Source of the DNA: Streptomyces ipomoeae 91-03
Lineage (GTDB): Bacteria > Actinomycetota > Actinomycetes > Streptomycetales > Streptomycetaceae
Assembly (NCBI RefSeq): GCF_000317595.1
Contig: NZ_AEJC01000338.1
Span: 1-32,855, forward strand
Direction of reading: 5' to 3'
Length of the DNA: 32,855 nucleotides
Below, in pieces: positions 16,944-24,507 of this stretch (the stretch's first letter is position 1; every line of letters starts with the position of its first letter). Below the pieces are notes generated by a model. That model had not been told where the DNA came from. It saw nothing but the letters and a program-made list of their open reading frames with translations, and ran no database searches. The position numbers and the translations under genes are program-made.

Positions 16944-16999
16944 GGGCAACCCCACACCCGGAGTCACCCACATGGGTGAACCCCCGTACGAGGTTGCCC
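16944..16999 (-). terminator. Nested palindromes directly after recN
   Basis: Outer arms GGGCAACC (16944-16951) and GGTTGCCC (16992-16999) enclose a second palindrome, TCACCCA-CA-TGGGTGA (16964-16979). The structure begins 2 nt past the recN stop, so a terminator is likely. The inner near-perfect palindrome could also be an operator for the downstream glycosyltransferase. The remaining gap to 16753 shows nothing certain. Confidence 0.45.
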
Positions 17000-17001
17000 C
17001 C

Positions 17002-18732
17002 TTACGCGTCCGCGCGCGCCGTGGCCAGCAGTTCCTCCGCATGTGCCCGTGCCGTCTCGGAGTCCTCCTGCCCGGCGAGCATGCGCGACAGTTCGCGCAC
17101 CCGTTCCTCGCCCTCCAGGACCTTCACGCCGGACCGGGTCACCGAACCGTCGTTGGTCTTCTCCACCAGCAGCTGACGGTCGGCGAAGGCGGCCACCTGC
17201 GGCAGGTGCGTGACGACCACGACCTGGGCCGACTTGGCGAGCCGGGCGAGGCGCCGCCCGATCTCGACGGCGGCCTTGCCACCGACACCGGCGTCGACCT
17301 CGTCGAAGAGATACGTCGGCACGGGGTCGGTGCCGGCGAACACCACCTCGACCGCCAGCATCACACGGGACAGCTCACCGCCCGAGGCCCCCTTGGCGAT
17401 GGGCCGGGGCGGGGCCCCGGGGTGCGGGGCGAGGAGGAGTTCGACCTCGTCGACGCCCGACGGGCCGTAGGCGACCGTACGCCCGCCCACCTCGACGCCC
17501 TCGGGGTCGTCCGTCTGCCGGATCTCGAACGACACACGCGCGTGCGGCATCGCGAGGGAGCCCAACTCCGCGGTCACGGCGGAGGCGAACCGCTCCGCGG
17601 CCTCCCGCCGGGCGTCCGTCAGGGCCTGCGCGAGACCGCCCAGTTCGCTCCGCAGGGCGTCCCGCTCGGCGGTCAGCTCGTCGATCCGCTCGTCGTCGCC
17701 GTCGAGTTCGGTGAGCCGCTGCGCCCCCTGCTCGGCCCAGGACAGCACGGAGGCGATGTCCTGGCCGTACTTCCGGGTGAGCGCGTTCAGTGCGGCCCGC
17801 CGCTCCTCGACGGCCGCCAGCCGCCGCGGATCGGCGTCGAGGTCGTCGGCGTACCCCGCCAGCTCGCCGGCCACATCGCCCAGCAGGATCCCGATCTCCC
17901 CGATCCGGTCGGCGAGCGAGGCCAGCGCCGGGTCGTGCGACCGTACGGCCTCCAGAGCCCGGTGGGCGCCCGCGACGAGCGTCGCGGCGTCCACGCCCTC
18001 CGGGTCCTCGGGATTGCCCGCGAGAGCGGCGTGCGCGGCCGTCGCGGCGGACGCCAGCGCCTCCGCGTGCCCCAGCCGCTCGGCCTCCTCGGCCAGCTCC
18101 ACGTCCTCGCCGGCCCGTGGTTCGACGCCCGCGATCTCGTCGAGGCCGTAGCGCAGCATGTCGGCTTCCTGGGCCCGCTCACGCGCGCGCGTGACGATCT
18201 CGTCCAGTTCGGCGGAGACGGCCCGCAGCCGCCGGTACGCCTCCCCGTACTTGGCGAGCGGTCCGGCCACCGCGTCCCCGGCGTACCGGTCGAGCGCGGC
18301 CCGCTGCCGGGACAGCTTCAGCAGCCCCTGCTGGTCGGTCTGCCCGTGCACGGCCACCAGTTCGTCGGCCAGCTCCGCGAGCACGCCCACCGGGACGGAA
18401 CGCCCGCCGAGGTGCGCCCGCGACCGTCCCTCGGCGGAAACGGTACGGCTGATCAGCAGCGCCCCGTCGTCGAGTTCGGCCCCGGCCTCCTCGGCCCGTA
18501 CGACCGCCGACGCGCCGTCGGGCACGGCGATCCGCCCCTCGACGACGGCGTTCTTCGCACCGATCCGCACGAGCGCCGGGTCCGCCCGCCCACCGAGCAG
18601 CAGACCGAGACTGGTGACGACCATGGTCTTGCCGGCACCCGTCTCACCCGTCACGGCAGTGAAGCCGGGCGACAGCTCCACGACCGCGTCGTCGATGACT
18701 CCGAGCGACCGTATCCGCATCTCCTCCAACAC
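17002..18732 (-). CDS. recN: DNA repair protein RecN
   Basis: 576 aa from GTG 18730-18732. RecN is an SMC-like ATPase that holds broken DNA ends during double-strand-break repair. Walker A is GETGAGKT (29-36). The middle is a helical coiled-coil region of about 300 residues (Glu/Ala/Arg/Leu rich, including ELDEIVTRARERAQEADMLR). The C-terminal head has the ABC signature ASGGELSRVMLAVEVV, Walker B PTYLFDEVDAGVGG and the VVTHLPQVAAFAD switch. ATG 18742-18744 and ATG 18718-18720 are alternative starts. I prefer the GTG because TATGGT lies exactly 7 nt upstream, a leaderless-promoter arrangement, and no proper RBS serves the others. Length equals usual RecN. The order tlyA-nadK-recN is conserved in actinobacteria. 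Confidence 0.95.
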   Translation of the reverse strand: MLEEMRIRSLGVIDDAVVELSPGFTAVTGETGAGKTMVVTSLGLLLGGRADPALVRIGAKNAVVEGRIAVPDGASAVVRAEEAGAELDDGALLISRTVSAEGRSRAHLGGRSVPVGVLAELADELVAVHGQTDQQGLLKLSRQRAALDRYAGDAVAGPLAKYGEAYRRLRAVSAELDEIVTRARERAQEADMLRYGLDEIAGVEPRAGEDVELAEEAERLGHAEALASAATAAHAALAGNPEDPEGVDAATLVAGAHRALEAVRSHDPALASLADRIGEIGILLGDVAGELAGYADDLDADPRRLAAVEERRAALNALTRKYGQDIASVLSWAEQGAQRLTELDGDDERIDELTAERDALRSELGGLAQALTDARREAAERFASAVTAELGSLAMPHARVSFEIRQTDDPEGVEVGGRTVAYGPSGVDEVELLLAPHPGAPPRPIAKGASGGELSRVMLAVEVVFAGTDPVPTYLFDEVDAGVGGKAAVEIGRRLARLAKSAQVVVVTHLPQVAAFADRQLLVEKTNDGSVTRSGVKVLEGEERVRELSRMLAGQEDSETARAHAEELLATARADA

Positions 18733-18739
18733 GGACACG

Positions 18740-18745
18740 ACCATA
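18740..18745 (-). promoter_or_regulatory. -10-like box of a probable leaderless recN transcript
   Basis: TATGGT on the minus strand is followed by 7 nt and then the chosen GTG start. No Shine-Dalgarno sequence is visible in front of that start. Confidence 0.35.
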
Positions 18746-18805
18746 CGAGGTCGGGGGGAGGAAGTGCGACGCCCCCCGTCCCCAATGTCACCCCCGGGAG
18801 GTACA

Positions 18806-18900
18806 GCGCCCCCGAAAGGGGCGCGGGGCTGTGACATATGCGGCTCCGCCGCATGGGCGCGAGCGACCACTACGAACCCGCAGCCGCTGACGAGCCCCCG
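18806..18900. repeat. Double-hairpin intergenic repeat between nadK and recN
   Basis: Two strong hairpins stand side by side: GCGCCCC-CGAAA-GGGGCGC (18806-18824) and ATGCGGC-TCC-GCCGCAT (18838-18854). A tail reading GGGCGCGAGCGACCAC and CCCGCAGCCG follows. From memory, GAAAGGGGCGCGGGG followed by GCGACCA-type and CCCGCAG-type blocks is a very common dispersed intergenic sequence in Streptomyces; I cannot count copies here. It sits just past the nadK stop and may also act as its terminator. Confidence 0.6.
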
Positions 18901-18917
18901 CCATCCCCCGCATCGCG

Positions 18918-19823
18918 CTAGTGCCGAGCCCCCCGCCACCCGGAAACGGGCAAGGCGAACTTGGCCACCAACCGGTCCGTGAACGACGCGTGGTGCAGCC
19001 GGGCCAACCGCACCGGCACAGCCCCTCGCCGCACCTCGACCCGAGCACCGGGCGGCAACTCAACCGTCCGTCGCCCGTCGCACCAGAGCACCCCAGGCGG
19101 AATATGAGGCAGCACCTCCACCGCGAGCACCGAATTCGGCGACGTCACCAACGGCTTGGCGAACAGCGCGTGCGCGCTGATCGGCACCATCAGCAGCGCC
19201 TCCACCTCAGGCCACACCACAGGGCCGCCCGCGGAGAACGCGTACGCCGTGGACCCGGTCGGCGTCGACAGCACGATCCCGTCGCACCCGAACCCGGTGA
19301 CCGGCCGCCCGTCGATCTCCAGCACGACTTCGAGCAGCTTCTCGGCGCCTGCCTTCTGCACGGCCGCCTCGTTGAGCGCCCAGTCCGTGTGGACGATGTC
19401 CCCGTTCTGATGAACGACGACATCGACGGTCATCCGCTCCTCGACCTCGTACGACTTGCCGACCACCCGGTCGACGACCTTGTCGAGGTCGTCCCGCTCG
19501 GCCTCCGCGAGGAATCCGACGCTGCCGAGGTTGACGCCGAGCATCGGCACCCCGGAGGCCCTGGCGAACTCGGCGCCGCGCAGCAGCGTGCCGTCGCCGC
19601 CGAGGACGATGAGCAGCTCGCACCCGTCGAGGCACTGCGGAGTGGCCTCCTTGACCAGCTCCACCTCCTCGGGCACGGGGATGTCCTCCGCCTCGGCCTC
19701 CAGGACACGTACGCCGATGCCGTGGTGGAGCAGCCCCTTGACGACGAGTTCGGCACTGCGGATGGCCGCGGGCCGCCCGGTGTGGGTGAGCAGGAAAACT
19801 GTTCGAGTTCGTTCCTGGGTCAA
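18918..19823 (-). CDS. nadK: NAD kinase
   Basis: 301 aa, cytoplasmic; phosphorylates NAD to NADP. The start is TTG 19821-19823, with GGAGG 7 nt upstream, overlapping the tlyA stop as TTGA; this gives MTQERTRTVFLLTHTGR, the usual N-terminus. The key motif GGDGT is at 75-79 and its Asp is the catalytic base. NEAAV is at about 151-155 and the NAD-binding block LSTPTGSTAYAFSAGGP at 185-201. The frame is open upstream to 20108 inside tlyA, but that part is a shadow. Coupling to tlyA and nearness to recN match the conserved actinobacterial cluster (M. tuberculosis Rv1694-Rv1696). Confidence 0.96.
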   Translation of the reverse strand: MTQERTRTVFLLTHTGRPAAIRSAELVVKGLLHHGIGVRVLEAEAEDIPVPEEVELVKEATPQCLDGCELLIVLGGDGTLLRGAEFARASGVPMLGVNLGSVGFLAEAERDDLDKVVDRVVGKSYEVEERMTVDVVVHQNGDIVHTDWALNEAAVQKAGAEKLLEVVLEIDGRPVTGFGCDGIVLSTPTGSTAYAFSAGGPVVWPEVEALLMVPISAHALFAKPLVTSPNSVLAVEVLPHIPPGVLWCDGRRTVELPPGARVEVRRGAVPVRLARLHHASFTDRLVAKFALPVSGWRGARH

Positions 19824-20635
19824 CGCGGCCCCTCCGCAACTGCTCGGTCGACGTCGGCCGGGTCCAGAACGGGTGCCCCGGCACGCAGCCACAGAAAGTA
19901 CTCGACATTGCCCGAGGGCCCGGGCAGCGGGCTGGCCGTGACGCCGTTCACCCCGAGCCCCAACTCCCCGGCCCGCAGCGCCACTGAGCGCACGGCCTCG
20001 GCGCGCAGCTCGGGACTCCGTACGACTCCCCCACTGCCCAGCCGTTCCTTCCCCACCTCGAACTGTGGTTTGACCATCATCACCAGATCGGCGTCCGGCT
20101 TCACGCACCGCACCAGGGCGGGCAGCACCAGGCCGAGCGGGATGAAGGACAGATCCCCCACGACAAGATCCACAGGCTCCCCATCGATCGCTTCGAGCGT
20201 CAACTCGCGTACGTTCGTACGGTCCTTGACGGTGACGCGTTCATCGCTTCGGAGAGTCCAGGCGAGTTGTCCGTATCCGACGTCCACGGCGACGACGTGC
20301 GCGGCACCGGCCCGCAGCAGGACGTCGGTGAAACCGCCGGTGGAGGCGCCGGCGTCCAGCGCCCGCCGCCCCTTCACCACCAGCCCCCGCGGGACGAAGA
20401 CCTCCAGGGCGCCGGCGAGCTTGTGGCCGCCGCGGGACACGTACTCGGGGTCGCTGTCGTCGCTCACGACGACGATCGCGGCGGCGGTCTCGACCTGGGT
20501 GGCGGACTTGGTCGCGACGGTCTTGCCGACGGTGACCCGCCCGGCGGCGATCAGCTGGCTCGCGTGCTCACGCGACCGCGCGAGCTTTCGCCGGACCAGT
20601 TCGGCGTCCAGACGGCGGCGTGCGACTCCTGCCAC
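19820..20635 (-). CDS. tlyA: TlyA-type rRNA (cytidine-2'-O)-methyltransferase
   Basis: 271 aa. TlyA methylates the 2'-O of cytidines in 16S and 23S rRNA; in mycobacteria the sites are C1409 and C1920, and loss gives capreomycin resistance. An S4 domain (about 6-65, RRLDAELVRRKLARSREHAS) is followed by an FtsJ/RrmJ-like domain. That domain has the SAM motif ALDAGASTGGFTDVLL, and the expected K-D-K-E catalytic set in SRGGHKL, VGDLSFIPL, MVKPQFEVG and NVEYFLWL. Start GTG 20633-20635 has CAGGAG 11 nt upstream. Its stop overlaps the nadK start. The C1920 equivalent in this window's 23S gene is position 30453. Some actinobacteria have a TlyA that modifies only 23S; the sequence alone does not settle which. 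Confidence 0.94.
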   Translation of the reverse strand: MAGVARRRLDAELVRRKLARSREHASQLIAAGRVTVGKTVATKSATQVETAAAIVVVSDDSDPEYVSRGGHKLAGALEVFVPRGLVVKGRRALDAGASTGGFTDVLLRAGAAHVVAVDVGYGQLAWTLRSDERVTVKDRTNVRELTLEAIDGEPVDLVVGDLSFIPLGLVLPALVRCVKPDADLVMMVKPQFEVGKERLGSGGVVRSPELRAEAVRSVALRAGELGLGVNGVTASPLPGPSGNVEYFLWLRAGAPVLDPADVDRAVAEGPR

Positions 20636-20664
20636 GGTGGGTTCAGCTCCTGCGGTCGTACGGA

Positions 20665-21057
20665 CTAGACGGTGGGGCCCGAAGGGCCTCGTTGAGGAAT
20701 GGTCGTCGGGTGACGGGCGGGCGGGGGCGCCGGAGGTCCCGGGCGGGCGTCGAGCGCGGTGAGCGCGTCGCGCAGCTCCCGGTGTACATCCTCGTACACC
20801 TCGACATGGCCGTCGGTGGCGAGGTGGTCGGCGTCGGACAGCCGGTCGAGGGCGGCGTCGACGTCCGGGTGGCCGGTGCCGGTGCGCGGCACGTTCAGCG
20901 GGGCCGGGGCGGCGGGGTCGTACTCGGGCCCGGCCGCGGCCTCCGTACCGGGAGCACCGGTCTCCGCGGCCGGAAGATCCGCCACCGTAGCCGGGGCGTC
21001 ACCCTCCGGAATCGCCGCTTCCGCCCGGGCCTCGGCATCGGACACAGAGTCGCTCAT
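20665..21057 (-). CDS. Small acidic conserved hypothetical protein upstream of tlyA
   Basis: 130 aa, function unknown. The first ~60 residues are Ala/Glu/Pro-rich and probably disordered. The core HPDVDAALDRLSDADHLATD is followed by a helix, HVEVYEDVHRELRDALTALD. The tail is Pro-rich. I recall short proteins with an HxEVYExVHRxL core upstream of tlyA in other actinobacteria, perhaps including M. tuberculosis Rv1693, but cannot verify this. It lies 29 bp ahead of tlyA in the same direction, so it is likely the first gene of the tlyA-nadK transcript. TAGCGT 6 nt before the ATG and no RBS suggest a leaderless start. Confidence 0.8.
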   Translation of the reverse strand: MSDSVSDAEARAEAAIPEGDAPATVADLPAAETGAPGTEAAAGPEYDPAAPAPLNVPRTGTGHPDVDAALDRLSDADHLATDGHVEVYEDVHRELRDALTALDARPGPPAPPPARHPTTIPQRGPSGPTV

Positions 21058-21099
21058 GCCCAGACGCTACCTCGAAGCCCTGGGGTACCGTCGATCGCG
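21058..21099. promoter_or_regulatory. 42-bp divergent promoter region with back-to-back -10 boxes
   Basis: Only 42 bp separate two divergent start codons. On the minus strand TAGCGT (plus 21064-21069) is 6 nt before the ATG at 21055-21057. On the plus strand TACCGT (21086-21091) is 8 nt before the ATG at 21100. Neither gene has a Shine-Dalgarno sequence. The -10 boxes are 16 bp apart, so each polymerase would cover the other's promoter. Confidence 0.5.
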
Positions 21100-21447
21100 A
21101 TGGCCACGATTGAGGAGTGCCGCGCCGCACTCGACAAGCTCTCTGACAACATGCGGAACGCCGACGGGGACGTGCGCGCAGCCGCCGCCCTGGACCGGTC
21201 GTTGAGCTGCCGTATCACCGACCTGGACGTCACCTTCGTCGGTCGCCTCAAGGACGGCGGCATCGAGGTGCTGGACATCCTCCAGGGCCCACCGCCGGAG
21301 AAGGCGGCGATCCGGCTGACGATGACCGGTGACGACCTGGTCGCCATGGTCAACGGCGAGCTGAACTTCGCCAGGGCCTGGGGTGCGGGCCGGGTGAAGC
21401 TGGAGGCCGGCTTCCGCGATCTGCTCCAGCTCAGGAAGCTTCTGTAG
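21100..21447 (+). CDS. SCP2 sterol-binding domain protein
   Basis: 115 aa from ATG 21100. The whole protein is one small alpha/beta SCP2-like domain: RSLSCRITDLDVTFVGRLKD, IRLTMTGDDLVAMVNGELNF and ARAWGAGRVKLEAGFRDLLQ are the family pattern. This fold binds lipid or other hydrophobic ligands in a tunnel. The ligand in Streptomyces is unknown, and sterols are not expected. No signal peptide or membrane segment is seen. The frame is open upstream of the ATG, but that part overlaps the divergent gene and is not homologous. Its last 17 bp overlap the 3' end of the convergent ABC ATPase gene. Confidence 0.85.
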   Translation: MATIEECRAALDKLSDNMRNADGDVRAAAALDRSLSCRITDLDVTFVGRLKDGGIEVLDILQGPPPEKAAIRLTMTGDDLVAMVNGELNFARAWGAGRVKLEAGFRDLLQLRKLL

Positions 21448-22345
21448 CGACGGTTTCCTTGGCGACCGCATCGGTCGTGACCGCTTCCTCGCCGGCCGTC
21501 TCCTTGCCGCCGGCGCGTGCGCGTCCCTTGCGGGCCGCCGGCACGACCAGCGGGGTGCCCGTCTCCGGGTCGTCGATGACCTGGCAGCGCAGCCCGAAGA
21601 CCTCCTCGACCAGTTCGGCGGTGACGATCTCGCAGGGCGCGCCCTCGGCGATGACCTCGCCGCGGCGCAGGGCGATGAGGTGAGTGGCGTACCGGGCGGC
21701 GTGGTTGAGGTCGTGCAGTACGGCGACCAGTGTGCGGCCCTGCTCCTCGTGCAGCTCGGCGCACAGGTCGAGCACGTCGATCTGGTGCTGGATGTCGAGG
21801 TAGGTGGTCGGCTCGTCGAGCAGCAGCAGCGGGGTCTGCTGGGCGAGGGCCATGGCGATCCAGACGCGCTGGCGCTGACCGCCGGACAGCTCGTCGACGT
21901 AACGGTCGGCCAGCTCGGCGACCCCGGTGGACTCCATCGACTCCCGGACGATCCGCTCGTCCTCGGCCGACCACTGCCGCAGCAGCCCCTGGTGCGGGTA
22001 CCGGCCGCGGCCCACCAGGTCTCCCACGGTGATCCCGTCCGGCGCGATCGACGACTGCGGCAGCAGCCCCAGCGTCCGAGCGACCTTCTTCGCGGGCATC
22101 GACTGGATGACCTGCCCGTCGAGCAGCACCCGCCCCTGGGACGGCTTCAGCATCCGGGAAAGGGCACGCAGCAGCGTGGACTTGCCGCAGGCGTTGGGGC
22201 CGACGATCACGGTGAAGGAGTTGTCGGGGATCTCCACCGACAGCTGCTCGGCGATCACCCGCTGGTCATAGGCGAGGGTGACGTTCTCGGCGGACAGGCG
22301 ATTCACAGTGCTCCTCTTGTTGTTCTCGTTCGCCGACGCGCTCAT
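21431..22345 (-). CDS. FecE-type iron-siderophore ABC transporter ATPase
   Basis: 304 aa from ATG 22343-22345. It powers the import permeases encoded just upstream. Walker A is GPNACGKST, the signature LSGGQRQRVWIAMALAQ and Walker B LLLLDEPTTYLD, followed by the switch His in VAVLHDLNHAAR. The C-terminal ~35 residues are a Lys/Ala/Thr/Glu-rich tail beyond the domain. An alternative start is GTG about 14 codons in (MNRLSAENVTLAYDQ), preceded by GAGGAG at 4 nt spacing. That start is attractive because the upstream ATG lies in a duplicated segment. The gene is last in a three-gene operon and overlaps the SCP2 gene tail to tail. The substrate is inferred as a ferric siderophore from the family and the iron box. 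Confidence 0.92.
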   Translation of the reverse strand: MSASANENNKRSTVNRLSAENVTLAYDQRVIAEQLSVEIPDNSFTVIVGPNACGKSTLLRALSRMLKPSQGRVLLDGQVIQSMPAKKVARTLGLLPQSSIAPDGITVGDLVGRGRYPHQGLLRQWSAEDERIVRESMESTGVAELADRYVDELSGGQRQRVWIAMALAQQTPLLLLDEPTTYLDIQHQIDVLDLCAELHEEQGRTLVAVLHDLNHAARYATHLIALRRGEVIAEGAPCEIVTAELVEEVFGLRCQVIDDPETGTPLVVPAARKGRARAGGKETAGEEAVTTDAVAKETVATEAS

Positions 22346-22396
22346 ATCCGTCCGGCCCTCTCTCCAAGGGACGCGGGGCTCATATCCGCCCGGCCT
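22340..22396 (-). repeat. 18-bp duplication creating a 13-codon minigene between permease and ATPase
   Basis: GCTCATATCCGTCCGGCC (22340-22357) and GCTCATATCCGCCCGGCC (22379-22396) differ at one base. On the coding strand each copy contains ATATGAGC. In the upstream copy TGA ends the permease and ATG opens an ORF (MSPASLGERAGRI) whose TGA falls in the downstream copy and overlaps the ATPase ATG. Both junctions are ATGA. Confidence 0.85.
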
Positions 22397-23444
22397 TCCG
22401 CTCGGTGACCAGCAGCCACAGCAGATAGACACCGCCGAGCACACCGGTGACGACACCCACGGGCAGCTGGTCGGCCCCGAAGACCCGCTGCGAGGCCCAG
22501 TCGGCGACGACCAGCAGGGTCGCGCCCATGCACAGCGAGGGCACCAGGTTCGGTCCCGGTGAGCGGGTCAGCCGCTTGGCGAGCTGGGGCGCGGTGAGGG
22601 CGACGAAGCTGACGGGTCCGGCCGCCGCGGTGGCCCCGGCGGTGAGCAGCACGGCCGACACCATCAGCAGCAGCCGTACGCGCTCGACGCGCACCCCGAG
22701 GGCGTACGACACGTCGTCGCCCATCTCCATCATCCGCAGCCCGCGCGCGTTGGCGAGCACCAGCGGCACGAGGATCGCGCACATGATCAGCAACGGCCGG
22801 ACCTGGTCCCAGTCGCGGCCGTCGAGGGAGCCGGTCATCCACACGACCGCACGGCCCGCGTCGACGAGGTCGGCCTTGGTGATGAGATAGCCGTTGACCG
22901 CCGTGACGACGGCGGAGACACCGATACCGACCAGCACGAGCCGATAGCCGTGCACGCCCCGCTTCCAGGCCAGCAGATAGATCGCGAGACCGGTGGCCAG
23001 GCCTGCCACGAGCGCTCCGAGAGCGACCTGCTCCGCGCTCCCGGAGAACAGCACGATCATGATCAGCGCCCCGGCGGTGGCGCCCTGGGAGAGGCCGAGC
23101 ACGTCCGGACTGCCCAGCGGATTGCGGGAGATGGACTGGAACAGCGCCCCGCCGAGCCCGAGCGAGGCCCCGACCAGCAGCCCGACCAGGACCCGCGGCA
23201 GCCGCAGCTCGTTGACGATGAACTCCTGGCCCGCGTCCCCATTGCCGACCAGCGTCCTCAGGACGTCGGCGGCCGGGATCGGGAAGTCGCCGGTGCCGAT
23301 CAGTACGACACTCGCGGCGAGCGCGACCACCAGCAACAGGGCGACGACGGTCAACGCCCGTACGTCGAGGCGGACCGACAGCCCACCGGGGGTGCGCACG
23401 GCCCGGTTGCGTACGGCGGGCCTGTTCATGACCTGCGTCTTCAC
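22380..23444 (-). CDS. FecCD-type iron-siderophore ABC permease (second subunit)
   Basis: 354 aa integral membrane protein with about nine or ten hydrophobic helices. FecCD hallmarks are LRLPRVLVGLLVGASLGLGG, SISRNPLGSPDVLGLSQGA, the coupling-helix region around MEMGDDVSYALGVRVERVRL and AGPVSFVALTAPQLAKRLT. The N-terminal ~30 residues are cytoplasmic and basic. Start GTG 23442-23444 overlaps the first permease's stop as GTGA. Its stop overlaps a 13-codon minigene that leads into the ATPase. It probably forms a heterodimer with the first permease to carry ferric siderophore from a lipoprotein that is not encoded in this window. Confidence 0.92.
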   Translation of the reverse strand: MKTQVMNRPAVRNRAVRTPGGLSVRLDVRALTVVALLLVVALAASVVLIGTGDFPIPAADVLRTLVGNGDAGQEFIVNELRLPRVLVGLLVGASLGLGGALFQSISRNPLGSPDVLGLSQGATAGALIMIVLFSGSAEQVALGALVAGLATGLAIYLLAWKRGVHGYRLVLVGIGVSAVVTAVNGYLITKADLVDAGRAVVWMTGSLDGRDWDQVRPLLIMCAILVPLVLANARGLRMMEMGDDVSYALGVRVERVRLLLMVSAVLLTAGATAAAGPVSFVALTAPQLAKRLTRSPGPNLVPSLCMGATLLVVADWASQRVFGADQLPVGVVTGVLGGVYLLWLLVTERKAGRI

Positions 23445-24484
23445 AGCTGCGTCGTCCTTCGCCGTCGTACGAGAAAGATGAAGACCGGCCCGCCGAGGAT
23501 CGCGGTGACGATGCCGACCTGGAGCTCGGCGGGCCGTGCGACGATCCGGCCGAGGACGTCGGCTCCGAGCAGCAGCACGGGCGACAGGACGGTCGCGTAG
23601 GGCAGGATCCAGCGCAGGTCGGGCCCGGTGAAGGACCGTACGACGTGCGGGACCATCAGCCCGACGAAGACGATCGGCCCGCAGGCGGCGGTCGCCGCAC
23701 CGCAGAGCACGGTGGCGGCGGCCATGGACAGCGCCCGGGTGCGGTTGAGGTTGGCGCCGAGCGCGCGGGCGGTGTCATCGCCCATGGCCACCGCGTTGAG
23801 CGGCCGGGCGAGGAGCAGCGCGACGACCGTGCCGACCGCGAGGAACGGCAGGACCTGAACGATGGTCTCGTCGGTCGCCGAGGCCAGCGAACCGACCGTC
23901 CAGAAACGCATCTTGGACAGCGCCGCGTCGTCCATGATCATCACGGCCTGGAGATAGCCGTAGAGCGCGGCGCTGATCGCCGTACCGGCCAGCGCGAGCC
24001 GCACCGGTGTCGCCCCCCGGCTGCCGCCGAGGAACCACACCAGCGCCCCGACCCCGGCCGCGCCGAAGAACGCGAACCACACGTACCCCGTCAGTGAGGT
24101 GACGCCGAAATAGGTGATGGCGGTGACCACCGCGGCGGACGCGCCCGCGTTGATGCCGAGCAGCCCCGGGTCGGCCAGCGGATTCCGGGTCAGCGCCTGG
24201 AGTACGGCACCGGCCAGGCCGAGCGCGGCTCCGGCGAGCAGCCCGAGGAGGGTGCGCGAGATCCGCTCCCCGACGACGACATCGCCGTACGTGCCCGTGT
24301 CCTGGAACAGACCGTGCCAGACCTGTTCCACGGACAGCGCCTTGGCGCCGATCGCGATGCTCGCCAGCGCGACCAGGACCAGGATCAGGACGGACACGAG
24401 GAGACCGACAGGACGTATCGCCCGACGGCTCGGGGGCGCGGGAGCGGTCTCCGCGCTCGGTTCAGGGGGACTGTCGACCAACAT
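23441..24484 (-). CDS. FecCD-type iron-siderophore ABC permease (first subunit)
   Basis: 347 aa integral membrane protein. After a Pro-rich cytoplasmic N-terminus (about 25 residues) come roughly nine or ten membrane helices. Family motifs are RISRTLLGLLAGAALGLAGA, TRNPLADPGLLGINAGASAA, MGDDTARALGANLNRTRALS and CGPIVFVGLMVPHVVRSFTG. Start ATG 24482-24484. An iron-box-like palindrome lies 4 nt upstream of the start and covers the place of the RBS, so iron-loaded DmdR/IdeR-type repressor should shut the operon. It is first of three genes (permease, permease, ATPase). The upstream HAD gene ends 65 bp away in the same direction but is outside the iron-box control. Confidence 0.92.
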   Translation of the reverse strand: MLVDSPPEPSAETAPAPPSRRAIRPVGLLVSVLILVLVALASIAIGAKALSVEQVWHGLFQDTGTYGDVVVGERISRTLLGLLAGAALGLAGAVLQALTRNPLADPGLLGINAGASAAVVTAITYFGVTSLTGYVWFAFFGAAGVGALVWFLGGSRGATPVRLALAGTAISAALYGYLQAVMIMDDAALSKMRFWTVGSLASATDETIVQVLPFLAVGTVVALLLARPLNAVAMGDDTARALGANLNRTRALSMAAATVLCGAATAACGPIVFVGLMVPHVVRSFTGPDLRWILPYATVLSPVLLLGADVLGRIVARPAELQVGIVTAILGGPVFIFLVRRRRTTQL

Positions 24485-24488
24485 CCAG

Positions 24489-24507
24489 TTAGGTTAGCCT
24501 ATCCTCC
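24489..24507. promoter_or_regulatory. Iron box (DmdR/IdeR-type operator) before the siderophore permease operon
   Basis: TTAGGTTAGCCTATCCTCC matches the DmdR/IdeR consensus TTAGGTTAGGCTAACCTAA at 15 of 19 positions, with the left half perfect. On the coding strand it overlaps the GGAGG and a TAGGCT that could be the -10. Position and sequence both support iron-dependent repression. Confidence 0.75.
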
